From Streptococcus cristatus (lineage in GTDB: Bacteria; Bacillota; Bacilli; Lactobacillales; Streptococcaceae), in assembly GCF_003943515.1 (NCBI RefSeq), contig NZ_RJPT01000008.1, forward strand, positions 29,419-93,418: a DNA stretch of 64,000 nt, given 5' to 3'. The notes beneath the pieces are model-generated. The model saw only the letters and a list, made by a program, of their open reading frames with translations, did not search any database and was not told the origin of the DNA. Both the position numbers and the translations under genes were made by a program. Each line of letters opens with the position of its first letter. The first letter of the stretch is position 1. This document shows positions 25,691-35,224 of the stretch, piece by piece.

Positions 25691-26533
25691 TTACCAAGCG
25701 TAATTTGGTTCCTGACAAGCACACATCGCTGCCAATAATTCTTCTGGAGTCACCTTTTTCAGCCCTCCATAGACTGGATCCTGAACGGTATAGGATGGAT
25801 CAATGTAATAAACTGCAAGGACATCACTGCCGTCTGCTGATAATTCATAGCCTGTACCCACGACATTGTGTTCACCCTTGTGCCCTGGGTAGATGGAGGC
25901 ATTATCAATCGTACAGTAGAGCGGATAGCCATCATCAATATTCTTGCGCAGGCGCTCTTTAAAAAGACGCATATCTTCCGAATTCGAGGCGCTACTAGTC
26001 ACTGTAGCAAGATGGTAGCCCGCTTGGCCTGCCGGCACTTCCGCATAACCAAATAAATATTGATTTAAGACACGGATTGCATTGACATTATGGGTGCCGA
26101 AAGTCTCATCGGTGCCCATCGCTCGTGCCAATTCTTCCTGACTAGCTTGAACGCCCCTGTAAGTTAGAATCATACTGACAGAGGTCGGTGCGCAAGTATT
26201 CCAAGATCGCTGGATCTGCATGGGAACTTCCAGGCGTTTTCGGATTGGAGAAGGCGTTTCTTTACTAGAAGGCTGTGTCTCCTCTTCTCTGGCCTTTTCA
26301 CCGGTCTGACTAGAGCTTTCCGACTCCGCAGAAGTCGAACTCTGACTAGGACTGGATTGATTAGCACTAGATTGACTACTGCTAGCTGTTTTCGAGTAGG
26401 CTTGACTCGTGCTCGAAGCCTTAGAAGAAGAGTCAGAGCTTCCAGACTTAGGGGACTCTGAAGCTTTCTGCCGAGAACAAGCGAGTAAGCAGCAGCCTAA
26501 ACCAAGCAAGGCAAGTACTTTTAAATTTTTCAT
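25691..26533 (-). CDS. C39-like (Peptidase_C39_2) cysteine-peptidase lipoprotein
   Basis: 280 residues. A lipoprotein signal peptide ends at LLAC (Cys19), then comes a Ser/Gln-rich linker (about 20-95) of the wall-spanning kind. A papain-like C39_2 domain follows: Cys114 in SWNTCAPTSVSMILTY, His in GEHNVVGTGYE, and Asp in YYIDPSY. It probably acts outside the membrane on a peptide or wall-linked substrate, which is unknown. GGGGGTG precedes the ATG. A near-perfect cre site lies 24-37 bp upstream of the start, suggesting CcpA repression on preferred sugars. Confidence 0.82.
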   Translation of the reverse strand: MKNLKVLALLGLGCCLLACSRQKASESPKSGSSDSSSKASSTSQAYSKTASSSQSSANQSSPSQSSTSAESESSSQTGEKAREEETQPSSKETPSPIRKRLEVPMQIQRSWNTCAPTSVSMILTYRGVQASQEELARAMGTDETFGTHNVNAIRVLNQYLFGYAEVPAGQAGYHLATVTSSASNSEDMRLFKERLRKNIDDGYPLYCTIDNASIYPGHKGEHNVVGTGYELSADGSDVLAVYYIDPSYTVQDPVYGGLKKVTPEELLAAMCACQEPNYAW

Positions 26534-26556
26534 ACCAACACCCCCTTTTATTTATA

Positions 26557-26570
26557 TGATAACGCTTTCT
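26557..26570 (-). promoter_or_regulatory. putative CcpA site (cre) before the C39-like lipoprotein gene
   Basis: Plus-strand TGATAACGCTTTCT matches TGWNANCGNTNWCA at 13 of 14 positions. It lies between promoter and start codon, where binding would repress. Confidence 0.55.
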
Positions 26571-26658
26571 TTTCCAAAAATCAAGTTGGCCGAGGAGAAA
26601 CTAAATAGTAGTAATTTTTGCTTCCTATACCACTACAGCAAAGCTCCAATTCGAACAA

Positions 26659-26697
26659 AAAATGAGGCTTGAACTCTTTTGTCCCAGCCTCATCTTG
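26659..26697 (-). terminator. terminator of the hprK-lgt-DUF948-YtxH operon
   Basis: Minus-strand GATGAGGCTGGGAC pairs imperfectly with GTTCAAGCCTCAT, then TTTTTTG. The GAGGCTGGGAC arm also occurs in the 12.07-kb repeat. Confidence 0.78.
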
Positions 26698-26713
26698 TAT
26701 ATCTAGTTTGAAT

Positions 26714-27145
26714 TTACTTATCTTCTAAATCAATGATAATTTCTTCTGAAGGGGCTTTTTCTCCTTCTTCCACCACGATATCAGAAATTTCTTCTTCAAG
26801 AATTTCCTCTTCTTTTTCAAACTTTTCTTTTATTTCTTGGAATTTATCCTGCGAATAGTCTACTACTGACTTGGTCTTATCCTTGACAGACTCCAATACT
26901 GTTTCTGCTGTAATTTCGCCATTTTCAACCTTTTCCTTGGTTTGGTTGATGGCTTTGACAGCCTGATCTGAAAAGTCCTTTACTGATTGGACAACTGCTT
27001 CATGAGTCTTATCTGGATCTTCACGATAGTCGACAACAAAGTCTTGAACTTTTTCAGTAATTTCTTTGCCTTTTTTGCTAGTTAGAAAGTACGCTGCAGC
27101 TGCACCAGACACAGCACCTAATAAAAGTGATGAAATTTTTCCCAT
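26714..27145 (-). CDS. YtxH domain-containing protein
   Basis: 143 residues. The start, ISSLLLGAVSGAAAAYFLTSKKGKEITEKV, is the YtxH signature: a Gly/Ala-rich membrane helix then a TSKKGKE motif. The rest is charged and probably helical (coiled coil), ending in an acidic tail. Family members are small general-stress or envelope-associated proteins of unknown mechanism. It is last in a minus-strand operon behind the DUF948 gene (15-bp gap). Confidence 0.82.
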   Translation of the reverse strand: MGKISSLLLGAVSGAAAAYFLTSKKGKEITEKVQDFVVDYREDPDKTHEAVVQSVKDFSDQAVKAINQTKEKVENGEITAETVLESVKDKTKSVVDYSQDKFQEIKEKFEKEEEILEEEISDIVVEEGEKAPSEEIIIDLEDK

Positions 27146-27160
27146 AATAAACCTACTTTC

Positions 27161-27556
27161 TTATTTTTTAAATAATTTGCCAACAAAACGAAGGGCCGTT
27201 AGACCTGCTGTTGTTTTCGCTGTCGTGCTTCCTGCTGCGACTGCTTTTTTTCCTAAAACACGCGCCTGATCGTTTAAATCAGAGACTGATTCGGATAGGT
27301 CTGCCACCGCATTGAAAAGTGGATCAATCGTTGCTACTTTGTGGTTGATATCATCTGTCAACACATTGACTTTGGCAATCAAATCATTGGTTTGATGCAG
27401 GGTGACATTGACATCAGAAGTTAAAACTTTGATCGTATTTTCGGTCTCATCCAGCATTTTTGCAGCTTTATCACCGAGAGTTTTGACGGTAAGGGTCATG
27501 TATATTAGAAAGACAATCAAAGCAACAGCAACTAAAGTATAAGCAATTTCAAGCAT
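27161..27556 (-). CDS. DUF948 domain-containing protein
   Basis: 131 residues: an N-terminal membrane helix (3-20) followed by a long amphipathic helix with heptad-like spacing (about 25-95), typical of DUF948/YoxC-like general-stress proteins. GAGAGGAG precedes the ATG. It lies between lgt (12-bp gap) and the YtxH gene, the usual streptococcal neighbourhood. Biochemical role unknown. Confidence 0.82.
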   Translation of the reverse strand: MLEIAYTLVAVALIVFLIYMTLTVKTLGDKAAKMLDETENTIKVLTSDVNVTLHQTNDLIAKVNVLTDDINHKVATIDPLFNAVADLSESVSDLNDQARVLGKKAVAAGSTTAKTTAGLTALRFVGKLFKK

Positions 27557-27568
27557 AATATTCTCCTC

Positions 27569-28348
27569 TCATTCTTGATAATAGGGGGCTTGTTTTTTTC
27601 TTTGGTAAATCATAATGCCGATACCTAGTAAAATCAGGGCTGCAGACAGCCACTGAGAGACACGAACACCCAAGAACATGAGACTATCAGTCCGCATACC
27701 CTCGATAATCATCCGGCCAAAGCCGTACCAAATCAGGTAAAAGGCTGCCAATTCTCCCTGACGGAAGAATTTAGACCGGCGTCGTAGGATTAGCAGTAGG
27801 ACAAAGCCAAGTAAATTCCAAAGGGATTCGTACAAAAAGGTTGGTTGGCGATAAGCACCATCTATGTACATATTCTTGCGGATAAAGGACGGTAGATAAT
27901 TAAGATTTTTGACCACCGCTCCATAGGCTTCTTGGTTAAAGAAATTGCCCCAACGGCCGATGCTCTGAGCGATCAAGACACTAGGCGCTGCAATATCCAA
28001 GAAATCAACAGGATTGATCAACCTTCTCTGTGAAAAGAAATAGAGGACGAGAGCACCGGTAATCAAACCGCCGTAAATGGCTAAACCACCATTCCAAATC
28101 TGAAAAATCTCAATCAGAGAATGCTTGCCATAATAAGACCATTCAAAAATCACATAGTAGAGCCGCGCTCCAAGGATGGCCAAGGGAAAGGCAATCAGAA
28201 TGAAATCAAGAATATCATCTGGAATCATCTTTTTGCGTGGCGCTTCCTTCATAGCCAAGTAAACGGCTAAAATCAAGCCAGTGACAATGCAGATCGCATA
28301 CCAACGAATACTAAAGGGACCGACTGAAAAAGCTACTGGATCAAGCAT
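27569..28348 (-). CDS. lgt: prolipoprotein diacylglyceryl transferase
   Basis: 259-residue polytopic enzyme that adds diacylglyceryl from phosphatidylglycerol to the lipobox Cys of prolipoproteins. Seven membrane segments are expected, and the signature [13 protein letters not shown] lies near residues 133-145. At least three lipoproteins in this window (C39-like, cyclophilin, LdcB-like) are its likely clients. Its start overlaps the hprK stop by 8 bp, so translation is coupled. Confidence 0.95.
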   Translation of the reverse strand: MLDPVAFSVGPFSIRWYAICIVTGLILAVYLAMKEAPRKKMIPDDILDFILIAFPLAILGARLYYVIFEWSYYGKHSLIEIFQIWNGGLAIYGGLITGALVLYFFSQRRLINPVDFLDIAAPSVLIAQSIGRWGNFFNQEAYGAVVKNLNYLPSFIRKNMYIDGAYRQPTFLYESLWNLLGFVLLLILRRRSKFFRQGELAAFYLIWYGFGRMIIEGMRTDSLMFLGVRVSQWLSAALILLGIGIMIYQRKKQAPYYQE

Positions 28349-29276
28349 CTTTCACCTCATTCTGGCTAATCAGATTAGTCAGTCGTTCTTCAAAAATCTT
28401 GGTGGCATCAAAGCCCATTTCCTTGGCACGGTAGTTCATGGCTGCAGCCTCAATCACCACAGAGATATTGCGTCCTGTCTTAACTGGGATGCGAATACGA
28501 GGAATTCTGACACCAGAAACTTCCAGTTCTTCTGCATTATTGCCCAGACGGTCAAAGGTCTTATTGGTATCATAATTTTCGAGATAGACGGCAATCTGTA
28601 CCTGTGAAGAATCCTTAACCGCACTAGCTCCGTAAAGGCTCATCACATCAATAATACCGACACCACGAATTTCCAAGAGATGGCGAAGAATCTCAGCAGG
28701 CTCTCCCCAGAGGGTCATTTCATCCTTGGCAAAGATATCGACCCGATCATCCGCCACTAATCGATGGCCACGCTTGACTAACTCAAGACCAGTTTCACTT
28801 TTACCAATACCACTGTCCCCTTGAATCAGCACTCCCATACCGTAGATGTCCATCAATACGCCATGAACACTGGTTCTGACCGCCAAACGTGAGTCAAGGA
28901 AACTAGAAATTTCCCCTGATAAACGACTAGTTGATGTGCGGCTGGTAAGAATCGCGATTTGCTTTTCTTCGGCTGCTCGCCGCATTTCTTCAGGAATCTC
29001 CAAATCGCGTGCCACAATGACAACTGGCGTTTCTGGTTGAAACATTTTCAGAAGGACTTGATGACGGTTGTGGGACGTCATCTTCATCAGATAAGACCAC
29101 TCCTTCATCCCAATCAGCTGAATCCGTTCTGGCGTGTAGTAGTCAAAATAGCCGGTCATTTCAAGGCCCGGCCGCGAAATATCCGATGTCGAAATCTCCT
29201 TTTCTAAGAGGTCATCACTGCCGTAAACGATGCGTAAACGGACTTTTTCAATCAAATCTTTGACCTTTACAGACAT
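28341..29276 (-). CDS. hprK: HPr kinase/phosphorylase
   Basis: 311 residues. It phosphorylates HPr on Ser46 when glycolytic intermediates are abundant and reverses this when they are not, so feeding CcpA control. Walker A GDSGIGKS is at residues 153-160, followed by LVADDRVDI and the family signature [20 protein letters not shown]. Hexameric and cytoplasmic. AAGGGAG precedes the ATG. First gene of the hprK-lgt-DUF948-YtxH operon. Confidence 0.96.
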   Translation of the reverse strand: MSVKVKDLIEKVRLRIVYGSDDLLEKEISTSDISRPGLEMTGYFDYYTPERIQLIGMKEWSYLMKMTSHNRHQVLLKMFQPETPVVIVARDLEIPEEMRRAAEEKQIAILTSRTSTSRLSGEISSFLDSRLAVRTSVHGVLMDIYGMGVLIQGDSGIGKSETGLELVKRGHRLVADDRVDIFAKDEMTLWGEPAEILRHLLEIRGVGIIDVMSLYGASAVKDSSQVQIAVYLENYDTNKTFDRLGNNAEELEVSGVRIPRIRIPVKTGRNISVVIEAAAMNYRAKEMGFDATKIFEERLTNLISQNEVKDA

Positions 29277-29400
29277 TCCCTGCTCCCTTCAAATTTATCT
29301 TTCTCTATTATAGCAAATTTTTACCCTAAAAGAGTTTTTAAGATTGGAAATTAAGCAGGATTTTTCCCTAGATGCTTATAAAAACATATCTCAGCCAGCA

Positions 29401-29427
29401 AAAAGGCCAGTCAAAACAACTAGCCTA
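29401..29427 (-). terminator. terminator of the NUDIX gene
   Basis: Minus-strand AGGCTAGT pairs with ACTGGCCT, then TTTTTG. It overlaps the last codons of the gene. Confidence 0.7.
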
Positions 29428-29911
29428 TCCATCTTTGGAGAATTCTTTTCTGATTTTGAAAGCAAGGATGGCTCTCGATAAAGGCTGGTATTTCACTTAG
29501 AGGTAGCCAGAGATGAGCATCGGTTTCGCCTACCTGATAGCGAACTTGATTCTTGTCACTAGACACCACCGCTTCATAGAAATCAAAGTGGCACTGGTCT
29601 TCGACAGAGCACACCTGCTCCAACAGTCTTATACTGTCGGGAATCAGGCCTGTTTCTTCTTCCAATTCCCGTAGGGCGGCTGTCTGACTATCCTCTCCTG
29701 CCAATACACTGCCTCCCGCTCCAAACTCATAGTAGCCAGAATAGAGACTTTTATTTGCTGACCGCCGCATAAAGAGAATATCGCCATCCTGATGGCGAAC
29801 CAAGACATTGACACAAAGATGAAACTGCCCTTCAGGAATCTTTTCTCCTCGAACTAGGAGATGCGGGAGCTGATTTCGATTCAAGTCATAGGCATTCCAA
29901 ACCTCTGTCAT
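29420..29911 (-). CDS. NUDIX hydrolase
   Basis: 163 residues with the NUDIX box GGSVLAGEDSQTAALREL continuing to EEETGL (about residues 66-90), resembling YfcD/Idi-like members. The start EVWNAYDLNRNQ is typical of this subgroup. It hydrolyses a nucleoside diphosphate linked to an unknown moiety. CAAGGAGG precedes the ATG. Monocistronic. Confidence 0.85.
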   Translation of the reverse strand: MTEVWNAYDLNRNQLPHLLVRGEKIPEGQFHLCVNVLVRHQDGDILFMRRSANKSLYSGYYEFGAGGSVLAGEDSQTAALRELEEETGLIPDSIRLLEQVCSVEDQCHFDFYEAVVSSDKNQVRYQVGETDAHLWLPLSEIPAFIESHPCFQNQKRILQRWIG

Positions 29912-30013
29912 ATTTCCTCCTTGGATAAATCATTCATCTTTCGGCAATAGCTTCCAGATTCAGTCAGCTACGCTTCCCTAGATTCTCTCTTTTCGTTTAC
30001 TATACATCCAGCA

Positions 30014-30039
30014 AAAATTCGGGAATATTCCCGAATTTT
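30014..30039 (-). terminator. 26-bp perfect palindrome, terminator of the PspC-like gene
   Basis: AAAATTCGGGAAT followed by its exact reverse complement. On the minus strand it runs into TTTTT and lies 13 bp after the PspC-like stop. Confidence 0.75.
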
Positions 30040-30051
30040 ATATTTGTTATT

Positions 30052-30324
30052 TTACCAAAACCAACCGTCATTATCATTGATTGGCTCGGCATCTTTCATT
30101 TTACGAGGGCCCGTTCCATACATTTCCGCTTCCACATCTTCCTTATAAGGCATCACAACAGCCAACAAAATATAAATCAAAATTCCTAAGCCAAAATTGA
30201 AAACTGTAAAAATGATGAATAAAAAGCGTAACAAGCCAAGATCAAAGTTAAATTTATCAGCCAATCCCGACAAAACCCCTGAAATTACTCGGTTTCTTCT
30301 TAATTTATAAAACTTAGTTTTCAT
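30052..30324 (-). CDS. PspC domain-containing membrane protein
   Basis: 90 residues from the ATG at 30324 (MKTKFYKLRRNRVISGVLSG), chosen because earlier in-frame starts add a non-conserved extension. The PspC signature is GVLSGLADKFNFDLGLLRFLF, followed by a membrane helix IFTVFNFGLGILIYILLAVVMPY and a polar tail. PspC-like proteins are tied to envelope stress (phage-shock or LiaFSR-like responses). A second PspC-type protein is at 57.5 kb. Confidence 0.82.
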   Translation of the reverse strand: MKTKFYKLRRNRVISGVLSGLADKFNFDLGLLRFLFIIFTVFNFGLGILIYILLAVVMPYKEDVEAEMYGTGPRKMKDAEPINDNDGWFW

Positions 30325-30373
30325 GATGATGACCTCAACTCTCATTCTTTCCTTCATTTTACCATAGTGGCAG

Positions 30374-30402
30374 GACAAAAAAATCAGCCCGAAGGCTGAT
30401 TC
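30374..30402 (-). terminator. terminator of the SprT-like gene
   Basis: AATCAGCC-TTCG-GGCTGATT then TTTTTG on the minus strand. Confidence 0.87.
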
Positions 30403-30426
30403 TGCATCGATCCGTTTTTAATCCGC

Positions 30427-30876
30427 TCACTCTTTATTTGTTTCCTCTTTTAGGAATGCCAATTTCCCTCTGCAGCGACCGCAACGGTATTTTTGAAGAT
30501 TGACTCTGCGTCTGCGACGAATAAGTGCTCCGCAACTCAGGCATTCATAGATGAGAAAGGCTTGCGAGTTGGACAAGGATGGAGCGTAGCGCAAACCATC
30601 TACCTGCTTGAGCAATTCTTTAAAATCCCTATCTCCATGGCGGTAACCTTTGCCTTGATAATAGAGGTGATAGTGGACTAGCTCATGACGAACAATTTTT
30701 CGGAAAATCTCCAGCCCAAAAGTTTCATAGATTTTTGGGTTGAAATCCAAATGGCCATCTTTTGGAAAGAAGCGTCCTCCAGTCGTGCGGAGACGCTTGT
30801 TCCAATAGGCTTGGTGGCGAAATTCCCAGCCAAAATCTTCTAGCGACACCTGCTTGACATAGTTAGTTAGATTCAT
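30427..30876 (-). CDS. SprT-like metalloprotease-type protein
   Basis: 149 residues. The zincin motif HELVH is at 64-68, followed by a third ligand region near HGDRDF (80-85). A zinc ribbon with Cys112, Cys115, Cys132 and Cys135 follows. This is the SprT/Spartan-like architecture, suggesting DNA- or RNA-associated protease activity, but bacterial members are uncharacterised. It overlaps the end of tex by 14 bp, so the two are co-transcribed and coupled. Confidence 0.88.
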   Translation of the reverse strand: MNLTNYVKQVSLEDFGWEFRHQAYWNKRLRTTGGRFFPKDGHLDFNPKIYETFGLEIFRKIVRHELVHYHLYYQGKGYRHGDRDFKELLKQVDGLRYAPSLSNSQAFLIYECLSCGALIRRRRRVNLQKYRCGRCRGKLAFLKEETNKE

Positions 30877-32995
30877 TTGGCGCTATCAGAGAGAGATTGA
30901 CCTTTTCCCGCTCCACATCCAGTTTATCCACCCAGACAGTGACCAAATCACCGACTGATAAGACTTGACTAGGGTGTTTAATGAAGTTTTTACTGATCTT
31001 AGAAATATGGATAAGACCGTCTTCGTGGATACCGATATCCACAAAGGCTCCGAAATCGACGACATTGCGGACGACCCCTTCCAGTTTTTGACCGATACGC
31101 AGATCCTTGATATCCAAGACATCCTGCCGCAGCACTGGTGCGTCAAAGGAATCACGCAAATCTCGGCCAGGCTTGAGCAAATCAGCAATAATATCTTTGA
31201 GGGTTTCTTCTCCTAGACCTAGCTCTGCAGCCAAACTAGCAACCTGAACAGCCTTTAATTTGGCTTGGGCCGCTTCATCCAAACTGCTGATTTCCAGACG
31301 CTTAAAGAGCTCTTCCACCGCCTTATAAGACTCTGGGTGAACGCCCGTATTGTCTAGCAGGTTATCACTTTCAGGAATACGCAGGAAGCCGGCTGCCTGT
31401 TCAAAAGCCTTTGCGCCCAGACGCGGCACTTTCTTGATGGCTTCGCGAGACCGAATCAAACCTTCCGTTTCCCGGTATTTGACTATATTTTCTGAAATAG
31501 TCTTATTGAGACCAGCTACATGGGCCAGCAGGGCAGGACTGGCGGTGTTGATATTAACTCCGACCTGGTTGACCACTGTATCAACGACAAAGTCCAGACT
31601 TTCAGACAGCTTTTTCTGGCTGACATCATGCTGGTACTGACCAACCCCTATAGACTTAGGATCAATCTTAACCAGCTCTGCCAAAGGATCCTGCAATCGG
31701 CGGGCAATGGAAATAGCTGAGCGCTTTTCAACAGTCAAATCTGGAAACTCATGACGAGCCAGTTCACTAGCAGAGTATACAGATGCTCCGCTCTCATTGA
31801 CGATGACATAGCTGACATTTGGATGAGATTTCAAAACTTCTGCTACAAAGGCTTCGCTTTCTCGACTGGCCGTTCCGTTTCCGATGGCAATGATTTCCAC
31901 GCCAAACTGCTCAATCAGCTCTGACAACTCCTTCTTAGAAGCTTCAATCTGAGCTGGCTTTGCTGGTGGCACGGGATAGATAACATGAGTCGTCAGCATC
32001 TTGCCTGTTGGATCCACAACAGCCAGCTTGGCTCCTGTCCGAAAGGCTGGGTCAAAGCCCAGTACTACGCGACCTTTGAGAGGGGCAATCAGGAGGAGAT
32101 TGCGGAGGTTCTCTGAGAAGAGCTGAATTGCTCCATCCTCAGCAGCCTCGGTCAGCTCGGTCCGAATACGACGCTCCATGGCTGGAATGATTTTCTTTTT
32201 AACTGCTTGCTGGACAGCTTCGATAATATAGGCGTTTTTCACCTTGAAACGTACTTCAAAGAAGCGCAGAATTTTCTCGAGATTGTGTTCAAAACCAACC
32301 TTGAGAATACCTAGCTTCTCACCACGATTAAGAGCCAAGGTACGGTAGCCTTGCATAGTCGCTACTTTTTCAGAAAAATCATAATAAATTTGGAAGACCT
32401 GCTTTTCATCCAAATCACCATCTTTAAGACTAGATACGATAGAAGAATTTGTCTGAATCTCATGGTAGGTCCAAGCCCGCAGCTTGGTATCTTCGGAAAT
32501 CGCCTCAGTCAGAATATCCACTGCTCCAGCTAGAGCAGCTTCTGATGTTGGAAAGGCTTCACTAGTCAGTTTCTCAGCTTCTTCCTGCAGATTAGCCGCA
32601 TCTTGTAGGATTAGGCGGGCCAAAGGAAAGAGGCCAGCTTCACGCGCAATGGTAGCCTTGGTACGGCGCTTCTCCTTGTAAGGCAGATAAAGCTCTTCCA
32701 CATCAGCCAACTTTTCAGCAGCTTCAATCTCAGAACGCAGCGCATCCGTTAGTTTGCCTTGCTCCTCAATCTTGGCCAAAACTGTCGCTTTACGCTCAGC
32801 CAAAGCAGTCATGCTCTTATCCAAATCAATAATCGCCTTAATCTCGACCTCATCCAGATTTCCCGTCATTTCCTTACGGTAACGAGCAATAAAAGGAATC
32901 GTATTTCCCTCAGCGGTCAGTTCTAAGACCTGTGATACTTGTTTTTCTTTAAGGCCCAATTTCTGGGCAATTTTTTCAATATTCAAATTTTCCAT
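30863..32995 (-). CDS. tex: Tex family RNA-binding transcription accessory protein
   Basis: 710 residues in the Tex/YhgF order: N-terminal helical region (1-300), YqgF/RNase H-like domain (about 320-450, [18 protein letters not shown]), helix-hairpin-helix segments (about 490-600) and a C-terminal S1 domain (about 640-705, [26 protein letters not shown]). It binds nucleic acids and influences transcription and toxin or virulence gene expression in several pathogens. No ribosome binding site is visible; TATAAT ends 9 nt before the ATG, so the mRNA is probably leaderless or nearly so. Confidence 0.95.
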   Translation of the reverse strand: MENLNIEKIAQKLGLKEKQVSQVLELTAEGNTIPFIARYRKEMTGNLDEVEIKAIIDLDKSMTALAERKATVLAKIEEQGKLTDALRSEIEAAEKLADVEELYLPYKEKRRTKATIAREAGLFPLARLILQDAANLQEEAEKLTSEAFPTSEAALAGAVDILTEAISEDTKLRAWTYHEIQTNSSIVSSLKDGDLDEKQVFQIYYDFSEKVATMQGYRTLALNRGEKLGILKVGFEHNLEKILRFFEVRFKVKNAYIIEAVQQAVKKKIIPAMERRIRTELTEAAEDGAIQLFSENLRNLLLIAPLKGRVVLGFDPAFRTGAKLAVVDPTGKMLTTHVIYPVPPAKPAQIEASKKELSELIEQFGVEIIAIGNGTASRESEAFVAEVLKSHPNVSYVIVNESGASVYSASELARHEFPDLTVEKRSAISIARRLQDPLAELVKIDPKSIGVGQYQHDVSQKKLSESLDFVVDTVVNQVGVNINTASPALLAHVAGLNKTISENIVKYRETEGLIRSREAIKKVPRLGAKAFEQAAGFLRIPESDNLLDNTGVHPESYKAVEELFKRLEISSLDEAAQAKLKAVQVASLAAELGLGEETLKDIIADLLKPGRDLRDSFDAPVLRQDVLDIKDLRIGQKLEGVVRNVVDFGAFVDIGIHEDGLIHISKISKNFIKHPSQVLSVGDLVTVWVDKLDVEREKVNLSLIAPNESN

Positions 32996-33004
32996 AACGC
33001 TTCT

Positions 33005-33010
33005 ATTATA
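33005..33010 (-). promoter_or_regulatory. tex extended -10, near-leaderless configuration
   Basis: Minus-strand ATGATATAAT, then AGAAGCGTT and the ATG. The expected start of transcription leaves a leader of 0-3 nt. Confidence 0.6.
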
Positions 33011-33128
33011 TCATAATATGAAGCTGGAAAATCTATAAAGACTAGTTTAATCCATCTTTTTTTGCTAGGGTGAGTCTGCTCTCTCTGATCAATCATGGCT
33101 GAAAATATCATTTTTTTTCTTTTGGTAG

Positions 33129-33134
33129 TATAAT
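33129..33134 (+). promoter_or_regulatory. promoter of the small-protein/permease operon
   Basis: TATAAT at 33129-33134, about 32 nt before the ATG at 33166, with GAGGTG as ribosome binding site. No clear -35. Confidence 0.55.
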
Positions 33135-33165
33135 AGAATTATTATTTTAGAAATGAGGTGCCTTT

Positions 33166-33303
33166 ATGGCTGTGAAATTTACCAAAACAGACGATTTAGA
33201 CAAGATGTTCGAGGAGTTTGCCACTCTGCCCAAGCTTGAAAAAGTAGAATTTCCAGATGACAAAAAGAAAAAAGAAGCGCAAGAAAAGGCTAAAAAAGCA
33301 TGA
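33166..33303 (+). CDS. 45-residue charged small protein, first gene of the permease operon
   Basis: ATG at 33166 with ATGAGGTG upstream encodes 45 residues starting MAVKFTKTDDLDKMFEEFAT and ending in a Lys/Glu-rich stretch, KKKKEAQEKAKKA. Its stop overlaps the start of the permease gene (ATGA), so it is genuinely coupled rather than chance coding. I believe similar short proteins occur at this place in other streptococci, but I know of no function. It could be a regulator or assembly partner of the permease, or a translational leader. Confidence 0.72.
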   Translation: MAVKFTKTDDLDKMFEEFATLPKLEKVEFPDDKKKKEAQEKAKKA

Positions 33304-34205
33304 GCTTCTTTTCTAACCTTCCTTCCAGCGTCTTACAGGCTGGAGCCATCTTTCTCTCCATTATCATTGAGGCCCTGCCTTTTGTCCTGATCGGAAGTAT
33401 TATTTCCGGCTTTATCGAGGTGTATGTCACGCCAGACAGGGTTTATCGTTTCCTGCCCAAGAACAAGTGGGCTCGGATTTTCTTTGGAAGCTTGATCGGC
33501 GTCGTCTTTCCGTCCTGTGAGTGCGGAATTGTTCCCATTATAAACCGGTTTCTGGAAAAGAAAGTTCCCAGTTACACGGCTGTGCCTTTTCTGGTAACGG
33601 CTCCAGTCATCAACCCCATCGTGCTCTTTGCGACCTACTCAGCCTTTGGAAATTCCTTCCGAATGGCTCTGCTTCGTGCTTTAGGTTCTATGGTCGTGGC
33701 TATTCTTTTAGGGATCTTTCTCGGCTTCTTTGCAGATAGCAATATCCAAAAAGAAAATCGCAAGGCTGTTCATGAGCATGACTTTTCACATCTCAGCAAA
33801 GGACAAAAGGTTTTTCAGGTCTTTGTGCAGGCTATTGACGAATTTTTCGATACAGGCCGCTATCTGGTCTTTGGCTGTCTCTTCGCCAGCATAGTACAAG
33901 TCTATGTGCCAACCAGAATCCTGACCACTATCAGCTCGACACCAGCTGTTGCTATTTTTCTGCTCATGCTGCTGTCCTTCCTGCTCTCACTTTGCAGCGA
34001 AGCTGATGCTTTCATCGGGAGCTCCTTGATTGCTAGCTTCGGTTTAGCGCCAGTCTTAGCTTTCTTGGTCATTGGGCCTATGCTAGATGTCAAGAATCTG
34101 CTGATGATGAAGAACTACTTTAAGACACGCTTTATCTGGCAATTTATCAGCCTAGTTACCGTCGTCGTCTTTCTTTACTCTTGGCTTGTGGGGGTAGTGC
34201 TATGA
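33300..34205 (+). CDS. YraQ/YcgR family (DUF318) permease
   Basis: 301 residues with about eight membrane helices in two halves. The family motifs are PSCECGIVPI near residue 72 and the repeated half CSEADAFIGSSL. The Cys pairs in membrane loops suggest metal or thiol handling, but substrates are unproven. ATGA overlaps join it to both the upstream 45-residue gene and the downstream TIGR03943 gene, so the three act as one unit, as in Bacillus ycgR-ycgQ. Confidence 0.86.
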   Translation: MSFFSNLPSSVLQAGAIFLSIIIEALPFVLIGSIISGFIEVYVTPDRVYRFLPKNKWARIFFGSLIGVVFPSCECGIVPIINRFLEKKVPSYTAVPFLVTAPVINPIVLFATYSAFGNSFRMALLRALGSMVVAILLGIFLGFFADSNIQKENRKAVHEHDFSHLSKGQKVFQVFVQAIDEFFDTGRYLVFGCLFASIVQVYVPTRILTTISSTPAVAIFLLMLLSFLLSLCSEADAFIGSSLIASFGLAPVLAFLVIGPMLDVKNLLMMKNYFKTRFIWQFISLVTVVVFLYSWLVGVVL

Positions 34206-35017
34206 TTCGGTTTCTAATCTTAGTCGGCTACTTTGAGATTACTATGTATCTACAGCTGACGGGCAAGCTTAATCAATATATCAATCTCCACTATTCCTAT
34301 CTGGCATACTTGTCTATGATTCTATCCTTTATCTTGGCAGTTGTGCAGCTGATCATCTGGATGAAAAAGATGGAGGTCCACAGTCATTTAAGCACTCGCC
34401 GGGCCAAGTTAGGTAGCGTGCTGCTTCTGGTCATTCCGCTTTTTGTGGGAATTTTATTTCCAACTGTGACCTTGGATTCGACCACAGTTTCGGCCAAAGG
34501 ATTTCATTTCCCACTGGCTGAGGGAACTTCTGCAGCTGTCCAGCAGGACGAAGGCACAACCAGCCAATACCTGAAGCCAGACACCAGCACCTACTTTACC
34601 AAAGGGGCTTACGAAAAAGAAATGCGTGCTGCCGCCAAGAAATATGTCAAGCAAGATACCATTCAGGTCACGACTGAGAACTACATGGAAGTCATGGAGG
34701 TCATCTATGATTATCCCGACGAGTTTGTAGGCAAAACGCTGGAGTTCACTGGCTTTGTCTACAACGACCCCAGCGACCAGAAGAGACAATTTCTCTTTCG
34801 CTTCGGTATTATCCATTGTATCGCCGACTCAGGTGTCTATGGCCTCTTGACGACTGGAAATACCCAGCATTTCGAGGATAATACCTGGATTCATGCCAAG
34901 GGGAAACTTGCCATGCACTACCATAAAAGTCTGGGACAAAGCCTGCCAACTCTAGAAGTTGAAAGCTTTGATAAGGTAGAAAAACCGGACAATCCCTACG
35001 TCTATCGGGTCTTTTAG
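34202..35017 (+). CDS. TIGR03943 family (YcgQ-like) membrane protein
   Basis: 271 residues from the ATG at 34202, chosen for the ATGA overlap with the permease stop. N-terminal helices lie at about 3-20, 33-55 and 70-90, followed by an extracellular domain (about 95-271) with YPDEFVGKTLEFTGFVY, CIADSGVYGLL and IHAKGKL, typical of the family that always accompanies DUF318 permeases. Function unknown; a metal-related accessory role is often guessed. It ends the operon at a strong terminator. Confidence 0.85.
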   Translation: MIRFLILVGYFEITMYLQLTGKLNQYINLHYSYLAYLSMILSFILAVVQLIIWMKKMEVHSHLSTRRAKLGSVLLLVIPLFVGILFPTVTLDSTTVSAKGFHFPLAEGTSAAVQQDEGTTSQYLKPDTSTYFTKGAYEKEMRAAAKKYVKQDTIQVTTENYMEVMEVIYDYPDEFVGKTLEFTGFVYNDPSDQKRQFLFRFGIIHCIADSGVYGLLTTGNTQHFEDNTWIHAKGKLAMHYHKSLGQSLPTLEVESFDKVEKPDNPYVYRVF

Positions 35018-35021
35018 AGTC

Positions 35022-35060
35022 AAACACCTGTGAAAATCCATTTTCATGGGTGTTTCTTTT
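35022..35060 (+). terminator. terminator of the permease operon
   Basis: AAACACCTGTGAAAA pairs with TTTTCATGGGTGTTT (one mismatch), then CTTTT. Confidence 0.83.
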
Positions 35061-35224
35061 ATATGCAAGCCTTGCAATTCATTCTTTCCTTTTTACTAAG
35101 TTGTTATGACCAACTTTTATAAATTACAAGATCCTTGATTAAAGTTGCTATTTAACTTTTTTCTCTCCTCTCTTGGAAAATCATGCTACAATAATACTAT
35201 CTCATTTGAAAAGGAGTTGTTTTT

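Noticed and set aside
33040..33056. AdcR/zinc-type operator before the permease operon
   Set aside because: The AGACTAGTTTAAT-like sequence has the CTAG centre but wrong half-site spacing for TTAACYRGTTAA.
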